Below, in pieces: positions 23,201 through 34,429 of a stretch of DNA of 64,000 nucleotides (position 1 is its first letter; each line of letters starts with the position of its first letter). The notes beneath the pieces are model-generated. The model saw nothing but the letters and a program-made list of their open reading frames with translations. It was not told where the DNA came from and searched no databases. Made by a program: the position numbers and the translations under genes. The stretch covers positions 7,532,743-7,596,742 of the forward strand of contig CAJINV010000002.1 in NCBI GenBank assembly GCA_905178155.1, given 5' to 3'. The stretch is from Amoebophrya sp. A120 (Eukaryota > Sar > Dinophyceae > Syndiniales > Amoebophryaceae).

Positions 23201-23674
23201 TTCTGCCAAGCGTGAGTTGAAGGTGCGTCCGGCGAAGGTCGATGCCACGGTAGAATTTCGCGCCGACGGCGAGGTCAAGAGCGTTCTAGTGCGTTCTTTC
23301 GCTGCGCCGCCTGCTCCTGGGCCCACTCTTCCCGCGGCCTGGCGGACAAACACAGATGACTTGGCTTTTGACGCTGGAAGCCAGTTAGTCTTACGCCCTT
23401 GAGCAGTAGCTCTGGCGGCGTTAGACGAAGAGCTGCTTGATGAAGACGAACTAGAGGACTTCATCCCAGTGGTGGTTTGCTGCGGCCACGTTGCCGGGAA
23501 CGCACCTGGCGTCTTCGCCGTGCCCACACAACCAGTCGTTGGCATCGGCGAGTCATCATCTATGCGAGCGCAGTACACCACTTCGGCGACCGCCGCAAAC
23601 TTTTTACGGGGAAGCTCCTTGCTCGTAGTTGCCATCATGTCTTGTAACCATGGAGCTGTCATGGGTCCGGTCAA
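20202..23674 (-). CDS. Non-canonical poly(A)/poly(U) polymerase (Cid1/TUT-like)
   Basis: Two exons (23674-22410 and 22200-20202) joined across a canonical 209-base intron: GTATGAG at 22409, CTAACAG ending at 22201. The total of 3264 bases is a multiple of three, giving about 1087 residues. The first 400 residues are disordered and end in a helix (LLRMLEISAEKRNLLKVGF). The nucleotidyltransferase core begins after the join: PYGSAITG then FGSDLDVGI supplies the G-S motif and the two metal-binding aspartates. A central-domain segment (LVLKQWAKFANLN, LNNYCLMLMMLFYFEQ) and a PAP-associated segment (LFLDFGRFWLHEFD) follow, as in Cid1/TUTase enzymes that tail RNA. A long Ser/Asn insert splits the catalytic half. 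Whether it adds A or U cannot be told here. Confidence 0.85.
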
Positions 23675-24160
23675 AAACTAATGTGTGTTAGTGTTTGACT
23701 GTATCTTTAGCCATGTCCTACTAGTAGCTTGCTGCAACTGATGCGGGTACGGGAACACGATACTTACAGACAATTTCAACATACTTAAAATTTAAATTGC
23801 ATTTGCACATGACTACTGGCATGAGTCAACTCCCGCTCCATGTGACTGAGCTGAAGATTACTCATTGGCCAGCAAGCTCTCATGCCGTGAGTGGCCTTCT
23901 CTAGTACAGATGGTGTAGCTTTCGACGCCGTCACCAACACATTAGCGCTCGACCCACAAATCGTCCCCCGACATTCTTTCCTTTCCATCGCGGTCGAGTA
24001 GGATTGAAGAACAATGAGCGTCAACGCTTCAGGGCGGGCAGAGAAAGGCGCAACACAAAGCGCAGCGCGAATGTGCGGGCGCACAAGGAGGGACATTGAC
24101 AAGCAGGCATCACCATCGCGCGCAGTTCGCCAGCAACTTACTGAGACGTCCACGCTTGCC
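23675..24160. other. Upstream flank of the polymerase gene
   Basis: No supported gene. A 362-residue open frame on the minus strand (24873-23785) runs through here into GC-rich sequence, has no domain, and is most likely composition-driven. Confidence 0.3.
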
Positions 24161-25330
24161 AACGAATGACACGCGTCTCCCCCAAATGGGGAGGCGGACG
24201 CGCATTGGGTGGCGCGATCAGCGCGGCGCCCTGGCCTTACCAACCTAGGAACAGAACACGGCCACCCCGGCCCCCCGCGCGGGAAACGAGGGGCGGGCGC
24301 GGCACCACCACCCCCTACGTACCAGGCAGCCGGGCCTTGCCGTGCCCGCTTGGCCCGGGCGGTACATTCTTCGTCTGCGGGCGGCTGGGCGGTCTCTGCG
24401 CGGCCCGGCAAGGCCCTACACAATTTGCAGGCCGGGCCGCCATTGGGCCCGCGCTCCTTTCCAAGGGGTGGCGGCGCGGGCTGTTCCGCCCTTCGGACCA
24501 CAAAGGGGGGCGCCCAATGCCGCGGCAGCGGGGGGCCAGTTCGTCCGAAATGTCCCGAAGCTCCAGACTGAAGCAAGCCCCACGGGCATGCAAAAGGTGC
24601 GAAGGGCCAAAATCCAGAAACTTTCCCAAGCGTCAGTCTGGGAGAGTGGTAGGCTGCCCCCCCGGCCGGGAGTGCCGGCCCAACCAAAACACCCAACACA
24701 GAGCCGGCCCCGCGCGCCGCGAAGCGAGCCGCCTCCTCCGCGTTGGTTACGGCCTTCGCGAACATTCCGCGCTCCCTGTCGCGTTCTTTTTTGCCTCGCG
24801 AACGCCCGCCGGGCCGGGAGATGAATCCGCCCGCGCCATGCCACTGCTCCCTCCGCCCCCCGAAGAAGCCCACCCGGGGGCGCCTGGGGCGTAGCTAGGC
24901 ACCCAACTAGCTGAGAAGGGCAAGCTTCACAGGCTTCGGCGTCGATGCTCTCCGTCGTATTGCCCACGTTGTCGATGGTCCAGCACCACACGCCCAAAGT
25001 AGCAAGCGGCTCCAACTACAAAGCTCCCGCTTAGACCCTGGCAACCGTTCGCGGCGTAGTCGTCGGCCCGTCGGTCGCCGGCGTGGCGCCTCCATTGCGG
25101 CGGCATTTGCGCCGTGGCGAACGACTTGGCACGCCACCCAAAGGCGGCGCCCGCCAGCGATTTCCCGCGCCCCCGCTGCCGGCGGAGCCCCCGCCGCACG
25201 CCCCGCCATCGGCGCGGCGTTCTTCTGGCTGCGCCGGCCGCCCCGGCGCGGCGGCATACACGACGGCAAGCCCTCCGCCGGGGCACGACTTGGGCGGCTT
25301 TCTTTTGAGACTGGCAAGGCGGCCACGACA
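24161..25330. repeat. GC-rich repeat-like island
   Basis: Strong GC bias with long open frames on both strands at once, all Pro/Arg/Ala/Gly-rich, which argues against coding. It shares the oligomer TACCAACCTAGG with the island at about 32.5 kb and has the same texture. It is probably old transposon-derived DNA, but I cannot name the family. Confidence 0.4.
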
Positions 25331-25894
25331 CCAACATCAACAAGAGGACGAAGAACGAGACCGGAGATCGTTTGTTGCCGGGGCCGGAAACATGAACAAC
25401 GCTACCTCGCTCGGCTTTGCGCATGCGGCTTTTTCTATCATTCAGAACGATACTAACAATCTTCATTCAACTACTCAAGTGCTTTTGCGATCGTGATCAG
25501 AATCAAATATATAAATTCAAGATCAGCTCCTTAAACAAGTAGCGCCGCTTGATGCCTCCATGCCATTAATTACACATTGAAATATTGAAGCGATGCGCTT
25601 AATGCCGTAATCAGAATCATACAACGGATTGTGCGGCCAAATTTAGCCTAGAATAGACGCGAAAGCATAGACGATCTTTGTACACATGAAAATTACCCAA
25701 TTACATTTTATCCGAAAACTTCCAAATTTCAATGCTACAATAAGATGAAGATTGAATACGCAACATAGGAGTAACCGTATAAAAGCAAAAATTAAGGCGG
25801 TATCGATTCAAATCAATGGGGCTGAATGCTATGTGATATTGCAGCTTCATCGCGACTGCAAGATCCGAGGGCTGCATTTGCAAACAGGTACCAA

Positions 25895-26645
25895 ATATAG
25901 CCGCCGGGGCGGAGGTAGTGAGGTCGTGGGCGTTTTCTTGCCGGTCGCCGCCTTGGTCGCGGCTTTGATTTTTCTGGGCCCGCCATACCGCCGAGAGTAA
26001 CGCTAGGCCACACGGTATGGCGGCCGCCTGATAAGCGTCGCAAATTTTGACAAATTTTCGAAATTCCTTTCCGAAAGCCAGCCCCCATGCTATGAGGCCG
26101 ATCCGGGCGCCACGGGGGGCGCCCAAAAAGCGAGGAAAAATCGGGCCCATAGAATGCGGATTGGCTTTGCGCGTCTGGCGCGCTTTTTCTTTTTTTCGTT
26201 TTTATATTTCTCGCCAGCGCTTTTTGCAAAGCTTCCCAGGCTCTGAAAACGGCGAAAAGGCGGCCGCTTTCGCGGCCGCCCAAAATGCTCCGAAATCGCG
26301 GCCGTGCCATGCTGTTTCGCTGTTCTGATTTTGGGCGCGTTTTTTGCGCGCCCCTTTTTGGGCGCCCCAAATCGCCAGAAGCCAAGGCGGTGGGCGCCTC
26401 AGAAGGGCGCCCCATTTGCCGGCTCCCCTGCGTCGTTTTATCAAGTGCGAATCGATAGTTTTCGACCGGGCTTGTTTGACAACAAAGCCCCGGCCGCTTG
26501 ATAATTGGAAATTTTTTATGTCAAAAAAGCCTTCCGGCCGCTTGAAAACTGCCGGTCGTTTTTCACGGTAGGTGGCAAAAAAACTCCCCGGTTAGAACCG
26601 TTCGGTGACCTCACTACATACAAGTTGTTGAAGCCGCCCCAATAT
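25895..26645. repeat. Possible GC-rich inverted-end element, about 750 bp
   Basis: Left edge carries TATAGCCGCCGGGGCGG then GTAGTGAGGTC. Right edge carries GACCTCACTAC then GCCGCCCCAATATA, so the outer parts are inverted copies. Length and GC-rich interior resemble introner C (761 bp). No convincing 5-bp target duplication was seen, and it lies outside a coding exon. Confidence 0.35.
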
Positions 26646-26817
26646 AAAACTTCAACTCAAACACCACTCACAAAAAATGAACATCAGAGCTCTTGCTAAA
26701 AACGAACTCGCTTCAAATCCTTAAAAAATTCTACAAAAAAATTTTCATCTGCATACGTGGCACGGATCCGGCTTTTCTAAACGCCTCCGCGCAGCAAAGA
26801 TCAATCGCGAACAATTC

Positions 26818-29248
26818 TCATCCCTCCAGCGCAGTTATCACTTCCAACAAGCCAAACCTCAAGACCAGCAACCCGAGAAAAATCCCAAAAACGAGCGCTT
26901 GCCCCACCATGGGCCCTGCAATCCCCTTTTCCTCGACGGTGGACACCATTTTCGGACCCAGCGCGTATGCAACGGAACTGGTGTAGGCCCACTTCAGCGA
27001 GAACAGGAAGAGCAACACGGGTTTCACGACGAAGGGGATGTCGTCCTGATTAATGACGGCAACAATGACTCCGACCGGGATCACGATGCTGCAATAGACG
27101 AGGATGGAAATGAAAAACCGCGAAGCTGTCACTTCGTCGCGGGAAGCCGTGGTGTTGGTCGGCTCTGTCGCTGTTCCTTTTCCAGTCGTCGTAGCTTCCT
27201 TGCTGAAGGTGGGCTTGGAAGTATCGACGTCAGCAATGGTCTGCTCACCAACGTCCGCACTGAAGCCGGTATTCGCTTGCGATGTTCTCTGGTCCCTCAA
27301 ACTCGAAGTAGGAGAGCCATTTTCATCAGTTGCGGATGCGGCCACATCCTCCAAGCCCGCCTTCTCGTTCATCCCCGCATGAAGATGAGCGCTCTCCTTG
27401 TTCTCGTCGCCTTTGTTGACATCAATACACTCTTCAACATCGTCGCTGCTGTCTTTCTGCAAGTAGCTTGCGGTGAATCTCCCAGCCAAGTCGCCCACGA
27501 TGAACATCGTCAGCAACACTTTGAACTGCACCCGGTCGGGATCCCTCTCCTCCGAAAGTGGCCAAATCGCCAAGACCACCGCCGGCCAAATGCAATGGAC
27601 GTGTGCAACAGAAATAATTTTCCGGACATAAGAATGAACAATGAAGATGAACGTACAACAATAACAATTCTATCACTGAAAAAGAAAACAAAGGTCATAT
27701 TCATTATAGAAAGCGGTTGTCCCCTGCCACGTGTATAGCGAAATCAAGAAGTCAGTATTGCATCATTATCATCATAATGCGCGGAAAATTTCCTGCGGAT
27801 AGCAGGCCGAAGAATAGCAGAAACACGCCGACAACCACGCGCCAGGTTTTCTGGAACACGCGTCGATACACGGAAAGCTCGGGTAGCGAGGAGGCCAAAC
27901 TGGCTAGGGACAACGCGCTCGTCGGGATCTTCAGACGTGGTTGTGAGGATGAGGCAAGCTCTTCTGTGCTAGGCGGGGTTGAACTGGAAGCGAAACTGCT
28001 TCTCCGGTTTCCAGTGGCAGCATCTCCGTCGAGTGTAACGTCCTGCAGCTGGAGGCCGTTCTTCGTGTCGCTTGGGCTGGTGCGGTGTTCGTGTTCCTGT
28101 GGCTCCGCATTGGATTTTTTGGAGCCGTCGAGAACAAGGTCGTGTTGCTCCGAAGTGGTATTTTGATTAACATGCGGTTGTGCCGTGTGATTTTCTTCCG
28201 TTTTTGAACCAGCTGCTGGAATTTCCCCACTACTTCCATTCATCTTTCCGAACAGTTTCTTTTCCGCCAACACGAAGGCGGCGATCACTGCCAGGAAACA
28301 GCAGACAAAAATCGCGAGCGCCATCTCCTTGCCCGGCTTCGGAAAGATCCACATCAACACAAGCCCCGGAACTCCCGAGATCGCGGTGCCCTTGCTCCAG
28401 GCGTACTGTGCCCGTTCCGCCTCGGTTTTCTGCTTCGCCGCCACCGCCAAAACACTGCTCATGAAGAACTGCTGCCCGCACCCGAGGAGAAGCAGCGAGG
28501 AGTAACCAAACACGTTCTTCAGAGTGTCACTAGCTTGTTCAGAGGACTCAGCTCTTTGTTCCGAAGAAGTCGCAGGCGTTTGCGTTGTTGATGCACCAGC
28601 AGCAGCGGTTGTCGAAGAGGACAGTAATACGATGAAGAAGAACGTCACGCTGCAAGTAATCATTAAAAGACAGGACAGTGCGAAGAGTTTCTGCAGGTTC
28701 CGCTCATCCTCAAATTCCCGGACCTGCTCGCACTGCGAGTGCCGCACCCGCGACGGAGCGCAGGAGATGCTCGCGCGCAGCCAGGTGAAAAGCGGGATGG
28801 CGAAGCACTGTGCGGCCGCGATCGTGAGTGTGGACGTTTCCGCCCAACCGATATTCCCGCTCGTGAAAACGTTGTTGTGCAGGTAATCCAAAACAACCAG
28901 CTGTCCCTGGAAACCGACCAGCAGGGTGAGACCGAGGTACCCGAACAGGTGGGAAGTGGAGATCAAATCGGCGATAGTTGAAACTCGTTCCCCATCATGC
29001 GGAGCTTCTTGGTCGTGCGGCGCAGTCACGAGATCTTGGAGGTTTTGTGGAGAAAGCGGCGACGTTGCTGCCGATTTATTTTTCGACGACGGGTCCAGCT
29101 GAAGGTGCTGGCCGCTCTCTTCAGAGAGGGAATGAAACTCGTCGTCGTGTGGATTCATTTTGTTCCTCGCAAAGGGCAAATTCTGGATGTCGTCGGGGTA
29201 GAACGCTCTCTCTTTCGTCGCACTACCAGAGTCGTAGTGGTTTGGCAT
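26818..29248 (-). CDS. Equilibrative nucleoside transporter-like membrane protein
   Basis: Two exons (29248-27802 and 27596-26818) sum to 2226 bases, giving 741 residues. After a polar head of about 90 residues the first half has hydrophobic spans (LFGYLGLTLLVGFQGQLVV, TIAAAQCFAIPLFTWL, LFALSCLLMITCSVTFFFIVLL, QQFFMSSVLAVAAK, LAIFVCCFLAVIAAFVLA). The second half has IWPAVVLAIWPLSE, LLTMFIVGDLAGRF, RFFISILVYCSIVIPVGVIVAV, VKPVLLFLFSLKWAYTSSVAYALGPKMV and a last span. The GDLAGRF loop and the EEKGIAGPMVGQALVFGIFLGLL end match the SLC29 (ENT) layout; substrate would be nucleosides or bases. Two long polar loops are unusual. The intron is a decayed introner. Confidence 0.65.
27602..27801. mobile_element. 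Decayed introner candidate in the transporter gene, 200 bp
   Basis: The right end, read on the complement, is TATCCGCAGGAAATTTTCCG. The left end, TGTGCAACAGAAATAATTTTCCGG, aligns to it with gaps, and both continue into similar CAT..ATGA..ATGA sequence. The flanking 5-mers (GGACG and GCAGG) agree at only three positions. Removal keeps the frame and creates FFGLLHCIWPAVV, which suits the transporter family. I read this as an old member of the TAT-ended introners. Confidence 0.5.
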
Positions 29249-29707
29249 TTGTTACTTTTTCTTTTACGTTACAATCAGGAAGTTAAGACTGCGCTTCGAG
29301 ATCAGAAACTTCTTCTATCGAGGTCGAGGACATCTTGAAAGTTCAGAGCATCCTCAACTTCACCAAAACAAACTTTTACGAAGATTTTCTATGCCATGTC
29401 CAAACAGAAGCAAAATACTTCTAAAGAGAACGTTGTGATTGGGTACTGTATGGCGATCAAGGAGCAGACTCTTTTCCTTTTTTTCCTTCGTGGTTCACTA
29501 TCTCAGGAGTCTCAACATTGTCCACTATAGTTTTCCTCCAACACAGGGCCGCGATCTAGGAACGAAGGTTGAACACAGAAACGAACAGCATTCCAGCATT
29601 CTTTTTGTCAGGATTCAACTTCGACGTGTTGACATATATAAATCCAGCGCTCGCTTCCACTTTGGTCGTCGAAACTCGAAAGGGTACATGTACAAACTTC
29701 ATCAATA
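29249..29707. other. Intergenic, nothing recognised
   Basis: About 0.46 kb between the stop of the phosphatidyltransferase gene and the start of the transporter gene. A plus-strand open frame here has no domain. Confidence 0.4.
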
Positions 29708-31991
29708 TCAAATTGTTCTCGCAACGCGCTTAAAAACAGTTCGCGCATACTGTCCGCCAGAAATGGTTGACAGCGCCGCAGCCGCCCACAAACTGAGCAA
29801 TCCCAAAATTTGCAAGTTCGGGTTGTGTGGTTGCAAGCAGTCGGGGAAATAGGTCCTCTCAATTTGCCGACTGGATGTTGGTCCTGCTGAAACTACACTT
29901 GAGCTGCCCAAAATCTGCGCACTCTTTCCTGCCAGTGCTGAGGCCCCAGCGATGCCTGCGTCGTTACTACCTGAATGTTGTTCTATTCGGTTGTCCAGTA
30001 CACGCGTCACTCTTGTCGTGGTTACCTCCTCCATAACTGAGACCTTTTTCCCACTAGGCGAATGCTGCTTCCCACTTTCCGCCACCGCAGCTGTTGCGGC
30101 CTGGGTCCCCCGTCGCATCTCCATGTACGCCGGCGCTGGTGGAGCTGATCCTCCGGAGGTAACTCCTGCGGGTGAAGGCTGCTCTGTTCCGCCCAAGAAG
30201 CGTTGGTTCACGACGGTAGCGCCGGGTCTACCGGCGGCGCTGCTGGAGGTGGAATTTTGAGTTTGATGCTCATCATCTCCAGCCAGCTTCATTGCAGCTT
30301 TCTCGCCCTCACCCAGAGCTCCTGCAACGCCAACAGTTCCTGCACCCGTACCCTGCTCCAGTCTCTGCTCCACTCTTTCCGTCCTTGTGGTTCTCGTCGT
30401 CGTTTCAATTTCGCGGTCTCCACTACGTTGCGGGGACGACCTGGTTTTTGGGCGCTGGTCTGTTGTTGTCGCATCATCTCCACGAGATGAACCCTCTCCT
30501 CCTGCTCCGCTGGACCTCCTGTAGTCCAAAACATCGACGTACAGCAGTAAAATCACGGACACCAGCTGGAAAGTGGTTTTCCACTTCGCTAGTCGTGTCA
30601 CGGACAACTGCGAGGTCCGGTTTGTGCTTCCCTCGGTCGGCTGCAGCACAATCGGACTGTTGTCGGTCGTGTGTTCGAGGACCGTTTTCTGTCCGCTCAG
30701 CACCTGGGCCTGTTGTTGCGCGTTCGCGGCGATACCGCGCGCGAAAGGGCTCGAGCCGATAAAGAAGCGGTCCATGTTATCAAAGTGAAAAATCCCCCCT
30801 CCCCATATTGAAGCGGAAACTTCTGTTGCTGGATTTGTGTACACAAATCAGGCCTGTCATGCAGTGAGGCACTACAGGCAAAGCCTCAGCCTGCGTAGGG
30901 GTGTTCTGTTGTAGGCGCTTAGCATAGCAGAGGCCTGCCATGTAGATGAAATAGCATTACAAATCGCCTCCATAAGGTGGCGGATTCTTTGGCTTTGCCT
31001 TCTTGCAAGAGAGACAGGATTTGTGGTCACAAATCAGCATCGCAAATTTAGGAACATACCTTTTCAATATGGGGAGGGGGGATTTTTCCTTACAATACGT
31101 GTCGGAGATGGCGTAGAGCTCGCGCAGCCCCGCGACCAGCAACTCGCGGGAGGCCATAACCAGAACGGGAATCGTGATCATCGGGGAGTAGAACTTCTCA
31201 ATCAGCAGGCAGGACGTGGACAACACCACAATTTTGTCCACCACGGGATCCAGCCAAGCCCCGAAGGGGGAGCTCTGTCGCAGCATCCGCGCAGCCACCC
31301 CGTCCAGGTAGTCGGTGAGCGCGGAAATGGAAAACAGCGCCGTAGTCAGCAGCGGCTCGTTGGCGAAGTAAAAGCTCGCGACGAGCAGCGGTTGCATCCC
31401 GAGCCGGGTAAGGGTTAATATGTTCGGGATGGTGAGCAGTTTGGACATCGGCGTGGTCGGTTGCTGCTGAGAGGCGGCGGCTTTGTCGGAAAACGATTTG
31501 TTTTCCGGCGTGGCGGTTGAGAAGCTTCTTCGAAAGCTGGGAATGGCAACATTGCCAGGCCCGTTTGTTCTCTGTGAAAATATCCGAACTTCGTTGACCA
31601 CGTGTGGTGCGACGAGACGCGTCCCTTGCATTTGATTTCCATCCTTGATTCGGCAAGAGGGAAGACCACTTCTCCGGCATTTACCGAATAGGTTACGACC
31701 ATTTTTATTTTGTGACGTCGTGCATAAAAGTTTTCGAGGCTGGGGCATGTCCCTAGTCGCTGTCGCTGCAATTTCAGATACTAGTCTGAGAGGAGCAGGG
31801 ACAATTGAGAAAAGCGCGTCGCTGGAGTGCTGCGCCGGCCTCGGGTTCTTGAGGAAATCGACAAAAAAGCAGGCAGGAGCCAAGTGCGCTTCCCTTGCGT
31901 TTTGCTTTTGGCGATCATCGCGAGTGACGTGCTTGATCGAGGGGTGGCGTCGTTTGAATACCTTTCTCGAGCTGCGCCGCGCCACAAACAT
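29708..31991 (-). CDS. Phosphatidylglycerophosphate synthase-like CDP-alcohol phosphatidyltransferase
   Basis: Two exons (31991-31098 and 30772-29708) total 1959 bases, about 652 residues. Residues 1-165 are basic and hydroxylated (MFVARRSSRKVFKRR...), fitting a mitochondrial or plastid targeting region plus linker. The enzyme core starts with LLTIPNILTLTRLGMQPLL and carries the family motif DYLDGVAARMLRQS with GAWLDPVVDKI, the conserved Asp/Gly/Asp/Asp pattern binding CDP-diacylglycerol and metal. MASRELLVAGLRE follows, as in bacterial PgsA. After introner B1 come RFFIGSSPFARG, then RLAKWKTTFQLVSVILLLYV and, past an insert of about 200 Ser/Glu/Gly-rich residues, LWAAAALSTISGGQYARTV, the last span. 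It would make the cardiolipin precursor phosphatidylglycerophosphate. The insert is atypical. Confidence 0.8.
30778..31097. mobile_element. Introner, family B, 320 bp (reverse orientation)
   Basis: Ends TATCAAAGTGAAAAATCCCC and, on the complement, TATTGTAAGGAAAAATCCCC. Both run on to CCTCCCCATATTGAA, about 35 bp of inverted repeat. Flanking 5-mers are CATGT (30773-30777) and CGTGT (31098-31102), one mismatch. The interior is inverted relative to the copies at 37.2 and 48.2 kb (TTGCCTTCTTGCAAG here, CTTGCAAGAAGGCAAG there), while all three hosts are minus-strand genes. Confidence 0.93.
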
Positions 31992-33400
31992 GTCTTTTGT
32001 TTTTTCAGCTTGACATCGTCGAAGGTAGGATCGATCTGCAAGTGGTAAACGCAGAACAGATTGATACTAGAGCACAAATATTTGCATGTGTGAGAGGAGG
32101 ATAACGATAAATCTGTCCGAGAGTCAGAAATGAAGAAAATAAAGCTCGGCAGGGTTCACATCCAACAAGGAAACTGCAGCGGAACGAGGTCTGCAAAGTG
32201 CTTGCATACTCGTAGAGACAATAGCGGGATCACTAGCTGAGAACTGAAATAAATTGCCTGGAGGTTCAAGTTGATCGACGCTAACAATCAACATGAGCGT
32301 CCGTGGCCCAAAAAGAAGAACAAAGAGCGAAAGTTTCAAAAAAATAGGGTCGGTGCTCGCTTCTTCAGGCGATCGGGTTCGGGTGCTGGCTTCTTCAGCG
32401 TCAGAAAAATCAAAATACATCAGCGCAACGGCGTGGTCGGTAAATCATCGCGCGCGCCGGCCAGGACACACAGCTGGCGGCCGACCACGCCCTGTGGTCC
32501 CAACTCCCCAACAAACGGACTTACTACCCTACCAACCTAGGCGGCGGGAATGGCAAAGGAAAAGGAAGGCGCGCACCGGCCCCCCCCCGTGCCCCGGCAA
32601 AGCGCCGCCGCGCCCCCCCCCCCTTTTCGGCTGCCGGCAGGGGCGCAGACAAAGAAGGCAGCGGGCGCAATCGGCGCGGTGCCTGTCCCGCAGGGAGGCC
32701 GGCACGCATGCGCCAACGCTATCAACCGGCCCGCCCCCTAGGGCGCGCCAGCGTCCACAGAGAGTGGCAGAGGCTTTGTGGTCGGCTCTCCTCGCGCGTC
32801 TTCTTCGTCTTCTCCGATGCTGGCACTTTGGCCCAGAAATCTGGCCAATCGCGCACCAGTTCGGCTATCGCACGGCATAGGCAGCGAGCTGCCGCCCGCT
32901 GGGGCCGAGGGAGGCCTGCCGCGCAAGGCCCGGAGAATATGGGGCAAGTCCGTAGCGTTCTCCAGTCTCCCAAGCTGGGGCGGCTCGCCGTCCAACTTGG
33001 TAGCGACGTGAGCACCGTGATGCGCGGCGGGCCCGGCCGGGGGCTGCCTCGGCCAACATACACTGGGCGGCGCGACTTTTTCTCTGGCGTGTGCGGCTTG
33101 GGCCGCGCTGATTTTGCGCTGGTCGCGACGGCGTAGCGCGCCCGGCCTTTGTGCCTTCTTTCCTTGCGCGTTCGCCGACGAGGGCGCCCCCAAACTTCCC
33201 CCCATTGTCCTGCCTTCGCTTGGATTGGCCGGCCCTGCCGATGTCCGTCGCCCTATGCGCGAGAAAACCCAGGCGGCGCGCTTTGCTGGGCCAGGTGCCA
33301 TACTTCGCGGCGCCACGCAGCGCTGCGAAGTAGCGACCTGCGGCAATGCCCGTCGTGCGCGCGGGCGTTGGTTCGCCGGGCGGCAACTGTACAAAGCAGC
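31992..33400. other. Intergenic, GC-rich from about 32.45 kb
   Basis: The first 0.4 kb has no gene. From about 32.45 kb on, the DNA is GC-rich with open frames on both strands. A minus-strand frame at about 33394-32738 could hold decayed reverse-transcriptase sequence downstream of the fragment at 33470-33970, but no motif is clear enough to claim it. Confidence 0.3.
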
Positions 33401-33469
33401 AAGCGCAGCGCCGGCGCGGCGGGGTGCCCTAAATGTTCGCCGAGAAAAAGCGGCCGCCCAGGATGCGAA

Positions 33470-33970
33470 CTAGAGGCGGGCCCTCGGCGGGCCCAAACAG
33501 GGGGAGGCGGGGGGCCCGGACTTGCGCCTGGGCCTACTCCCCATCCGCGGAAGAGCGCGAACCGGGCAGGGCCTGCCGCGCTCGTCTTTGAGACCCAGCG
33601 GACGGAACACCCCGCCCCCGGCCCAAACAAAAGGGCCAACGAATGAAAGCGCTGCGGGCCGGCGAGCTTCTGGGTCCGCATCGCTGTGACGAATCCAATC
33701 GCTCGACTTGAGCAACGAGGCGCACGCGGAAACTCCCCGGTAGTTCTCCGGCTTTTTCCCGCAACCTTTCTTGTGCAGGGGCGTGATTCGCGTGGTTCGG
33801 AATTTTTGTTCAATCTTACCAAGCGTCCCCGACCTGATTGCCGTGCTGAGGTGGCCCAGAAGAGTCTGCGGGTGTTCATCCCGGGGCCGAAGAGAGGCGC
33901 CAACTGGCCAACCAAGATGACCGACCGACGGCCTTCGCCCTTTCAACGCCGTGCGAAACTCGCTCCACAA
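33470..33970 (-). pseudogene. LINE-type reverse transcriptase remnant
   Basis: The minus-strand frame contains RITPLHKKGCGKKPENYRGV followed by SACASLLK. This matches the first conserved block of non-LTR retrotransposon reverse transcriptases (consensus I-P-x-x-K-K-G-D-x-x-x-x-x-N-Y-R-P-I-S-L). Upstream residues (about 34.0-34.4 kb) and downstream ones are open but show no endonuclease or FADD-type motif, so this is a degraded fragment in GC-rich DNA. It is the only coding trace of a possibly autonomous retroelement in the window. Confidence 0.6.
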
Positions 33971-34429
33971 TAGTGGTCGGCTCGTCTAGCATCTTGATGC
34001 CGGCCTATCGGAATTCTGGGGCGCCGCGCTGCCCTCCCTTGCCGAGAGGAGAGGGCAGAAAAACGGAGGCCGTCTCCATCTGGGCGGGGGGAAATTGCCA
34101 AGGGGGCCGCGGGCGCGGCGGGACGCGGGCCCAGGGCAAACAGCTTGGGCCCGCGCGCCGGGGGCCATACACACCACGGGGGGGGGGGCGGAGAATAAGC
34201 CCCGCCACCCGACCAGCCAGGGGCCACTCTCTTTGCGATCTTGTCCGCCAGCAACCCGCCGAAGCAGCTCAGCACCGCGAGCAGGCGCATCGTAACACGG
34301 CACAGGGACGCGGGCAGCTCCTCGCCGGCGCTATTTAAGTGCCAGCATCCTGCTGCTGCGATCCTCGTCAAGGAGGTACTTCCATCATGGATTCTGTCGC
34401 CAGACCCTGCCAATAATGTGTAGGCACTA

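Noticed and set aside
23785-24873. 362-residue minus-strand open frame
   Set aside because: It lies in GC-rich DNA where opposite-strand frames are equally long. The protein is Pro/Arg/Gly-rich with no domain, so it reflects base composition.
30778-31097. CCCCCCTCCCC tracts as G-quadruplex regulators
   Set aside because: The G-runs are the conserved ends of family B introners and are explained by that; no separate evidence for a quadruplex role.
32293-33646. Several plus- and minus-strand frames of 140-220 codons
   Set aside because: Long simultaneous frames on both strands in a GC island. Only the LINE-type motif at 33.7-33.8 kb stands out.
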